Positions 62,485 through 64,000 of a stretch of 64,000 bases of DNA are shown piece after piece (position 1 is the stretch's first letter; every line of letters begins with the position of its first letter). The translations under genes were made by a program, and so were the position numbers. The notes under the pieces were generated by a model. The model was not told the DNA's origin. It was given only the letters and a program-made list of their open reading frames with translations, and did no database searches. Origin of the DNA: Haematobia irritans (Eukaryota > Arthropoda > Insecta > Diptera > Muscidae). The stretch lies in assembly GCF_050003625.1 (NCBI RefSeq), contig NC_134397.1, forward strand, positions 150,535,526-150,599,525. Reading direction: 5' to 3'.

Positions 62485-63190
62485 TTCGAATAGGCTTGTG
62501 CAGGCCTTTGGTTCTTAAAGAAAGGGCTTTACACCAAAGTGGAATTTTGTTTGACTAAAATTCCTTTCCGAAGGAATATATATTTTTGGAGTACAAGACA
62601 CACAATTGATCTCTTCATTTTTATCGAAGAATGCGAAATCTTCGAAAAGAGAGTGGTGTAGTGAAAGATTAGTTTGTGCTACTTAGTGAAAACGTGTTGC
62701 GAGCACGGTTACCATAAACATAGTTGGTAGAATTCTACCAAAAATGGTAGATTTGTTACTGTTTGGTACATTGGTAGAATTCTTGGTAGATTTTGCAAAA
62801 TATTTTCTCCAACTAAGAGGTACTTCAATTTTCTATAGAAATAAAATTCGAATAGGCTTGTGCAGGCCTTTGGTTCTTAAAGAAAGGGCTTTTCACCAAA
62901 GCGGAATTTTGTTTGACTAAATTTCCTTTCCGAAGGAAAATATATTTTTGGAGTACAAGACACACAATTGATCTCTTCATTTTTATCGAAGAATGCGAAA
63001 TCTTCGAAAAGAGAGTGGTGTAGTGAAAGATTAGTTTGTGCTACTTAGTGAAAACGTGTTGCGAGCACGGTTACCATAACATAGTTGGTAGAATTCTACC
63101 AAAAATGGTAGATTTGTTAGAATTCTTGGTAGATTTTGCAAAATATTTTCTCCAACTAAGAGGTACTTCAATTTTCTATAGAAATAAAAT
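62485..63190 (+). repeat. 362-bp tandem duplication
   Basis: TTCGAATAGGCTTGTGCAGG at 62485 returns at 62847. The copies match closely to GGTACTTCAATTTTCTATAG. The second copy lacks an 18-base piece (ACTGTTTGGTACATTGGT). Satellite monomers follow it. Confidence 0.9.
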
Positions 63191-63520
63191 CTTGAGAAAA
63201 TTTTCTAGAAAAATAAAATTTTGATAAAATTTTCTAGAAAAATAAAATTTTGAAAAAATTTTCTAGAAAAATAAAATTTTAACAAAATTTTCTATAGATA
63301 TATAAAATTTTGAGAAAATGTTCTATAGATATAAAATTATGAGAAAATTTCCTATAGAAATACAATTTGGTAACATTTTCTATAGAAATCAAATTTTGAC
63401 AAAATTTTCTATAGAAATCAAATTTTGACAAAATTTTCTATAGAAATAAAATTTTGACAAAATTTTCAATAGAAATAAAATTTTGACAACATTTTCTATA
63501 GACATAAAATTTTGACAAAC
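63170..63520. repeat. Satellite array at the right end
   Basis: About twelve TTTTCTATAGAAATAAAA-type monomers following the 362-bp duplication. The last unit of that duplication already ends in one monomer (62830), so the array and the duplication share an edge. Confidence 0.85.
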
Positions 63521-64000
63521 TTAGTAATTTTTTTTTTAATTTGGGTAGTTTAGTTTTGGCACAAGTGGCAACTGTGGTTGCTATGTTAGTACTCAGTTGT
63601 TTCTTACCTTCAGTTCCTCTTTACAAAATGTTCGTTTTTCGGAAAAAGCACATGACAAAGTAGATGAAAATTTCAAATTGAAATACAGAAAACCGGTTAA
63701 CCTGTAGTCAAACCCGGTTTTCGCGATTAATCGAAAATGCAAATTTTTCACCAAGCCGTTTCGGTTTGTGTTATTGAATCCGGTTAACCGATGTCGGTTA
63801 TGGATACCCTACTTAATATGGAAAATTATTTCGGGTGGCCATCGATCGGTAAGGTTAAAACGATAATTTTGGGAGTTCAAAAATTGCTCAATTGGGAAAT
63901 TTTTCTCGCCAGAGAATAAGATTATGGGAGATTCGCCTAATTCGTGTCTTAAGCAGTACTAAGATCATGATTTCGTACGAAAAACTCTTATACATTTAAC
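63521..64000. other. Right-end non-coding sequence
   Basis: AACCGGTTAACC-type words near 63690-63790 (also at 58600-58750 and 59205) suggest another dispersed repeat. No gene seen. Confidence 0.4.

Overview
The window is fly nuclear DNA: AT-rich, with spliced genes, long introns and heavy repeat load. The protein matches (Vps16A, Keap1 and a JAZF1-type zinc-finger protein) and the repeat families point to a calyptrate dipteran, most likely a muscid such as a house fly, stable fly or horn fly. The repeat clues are a tRNA-derived SINE, a 27-29 bp TTTTCTATAGAAATAAAA satellite and an AATTAA-rich palindromic element. The species call is inference.

Layout: (1) 1-8591 is repeat-rich intron or intergenic DNA with tRNA-like elements, a Harbinger-type MITE and a SINE. 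(2) 8592-16198 (+) holds the JAZF1-like gene. Four exons run to a stop at 10850, and a further in-frame, splice-compatible coding exon at 15393-16198 suggests an alternative 3' end. The exon encoding its first zinc finger was not found in the window. (3) 16199-25225 is AT-rich, with inverted AATTAA elements and a Jockey-like LINE tail. (4) 25226-31097 (-) is a complete Vps16A gene, 12 exons and 841 codons, whose splice phases all agree. (5) 31098-41229 is intergenic and dominated by a 4.5-kb satellite array containing a near-identical 1.41-kb tandem duplication. (6) 41230-57566 (+) is the 5' part of Keap1 (four exons, 480 complete codons). The BTB, BACK and first kelch repeats are present, and the rest lies beyond the right edge. 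Its 14.7-kb first intron is a nest of transposons. (7) 57567-64000 is the next Keap1 intron, with two more Harbinger-type MITEs, a 2.1-kb element bounded by inverted repeats that carries tandem units with a mini-intron-like segment, and a 362-bp tandem duplication.

The three genes are functionally separate: a nuclear zinc-finger protein, a HOPS/CORVET tethering subunit, and the CUL3 adaptor that restrains the CncC/Nrf2 stress factor. They are ordinary conserved insect genes. The most unusual content is in the repeats. Several elements have boundaries that can be read to the base, with terminal inverted repeats, target-site duplications and in two cases a paralogous empty site in the same window. 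They include a Harbinger-type MITE family with AGGYSRGTAYTAWGTTC ends, a PIF/Harbinger transposase relic with 31-bp ends, and a hAT-like element with an 8-bp target duplication.
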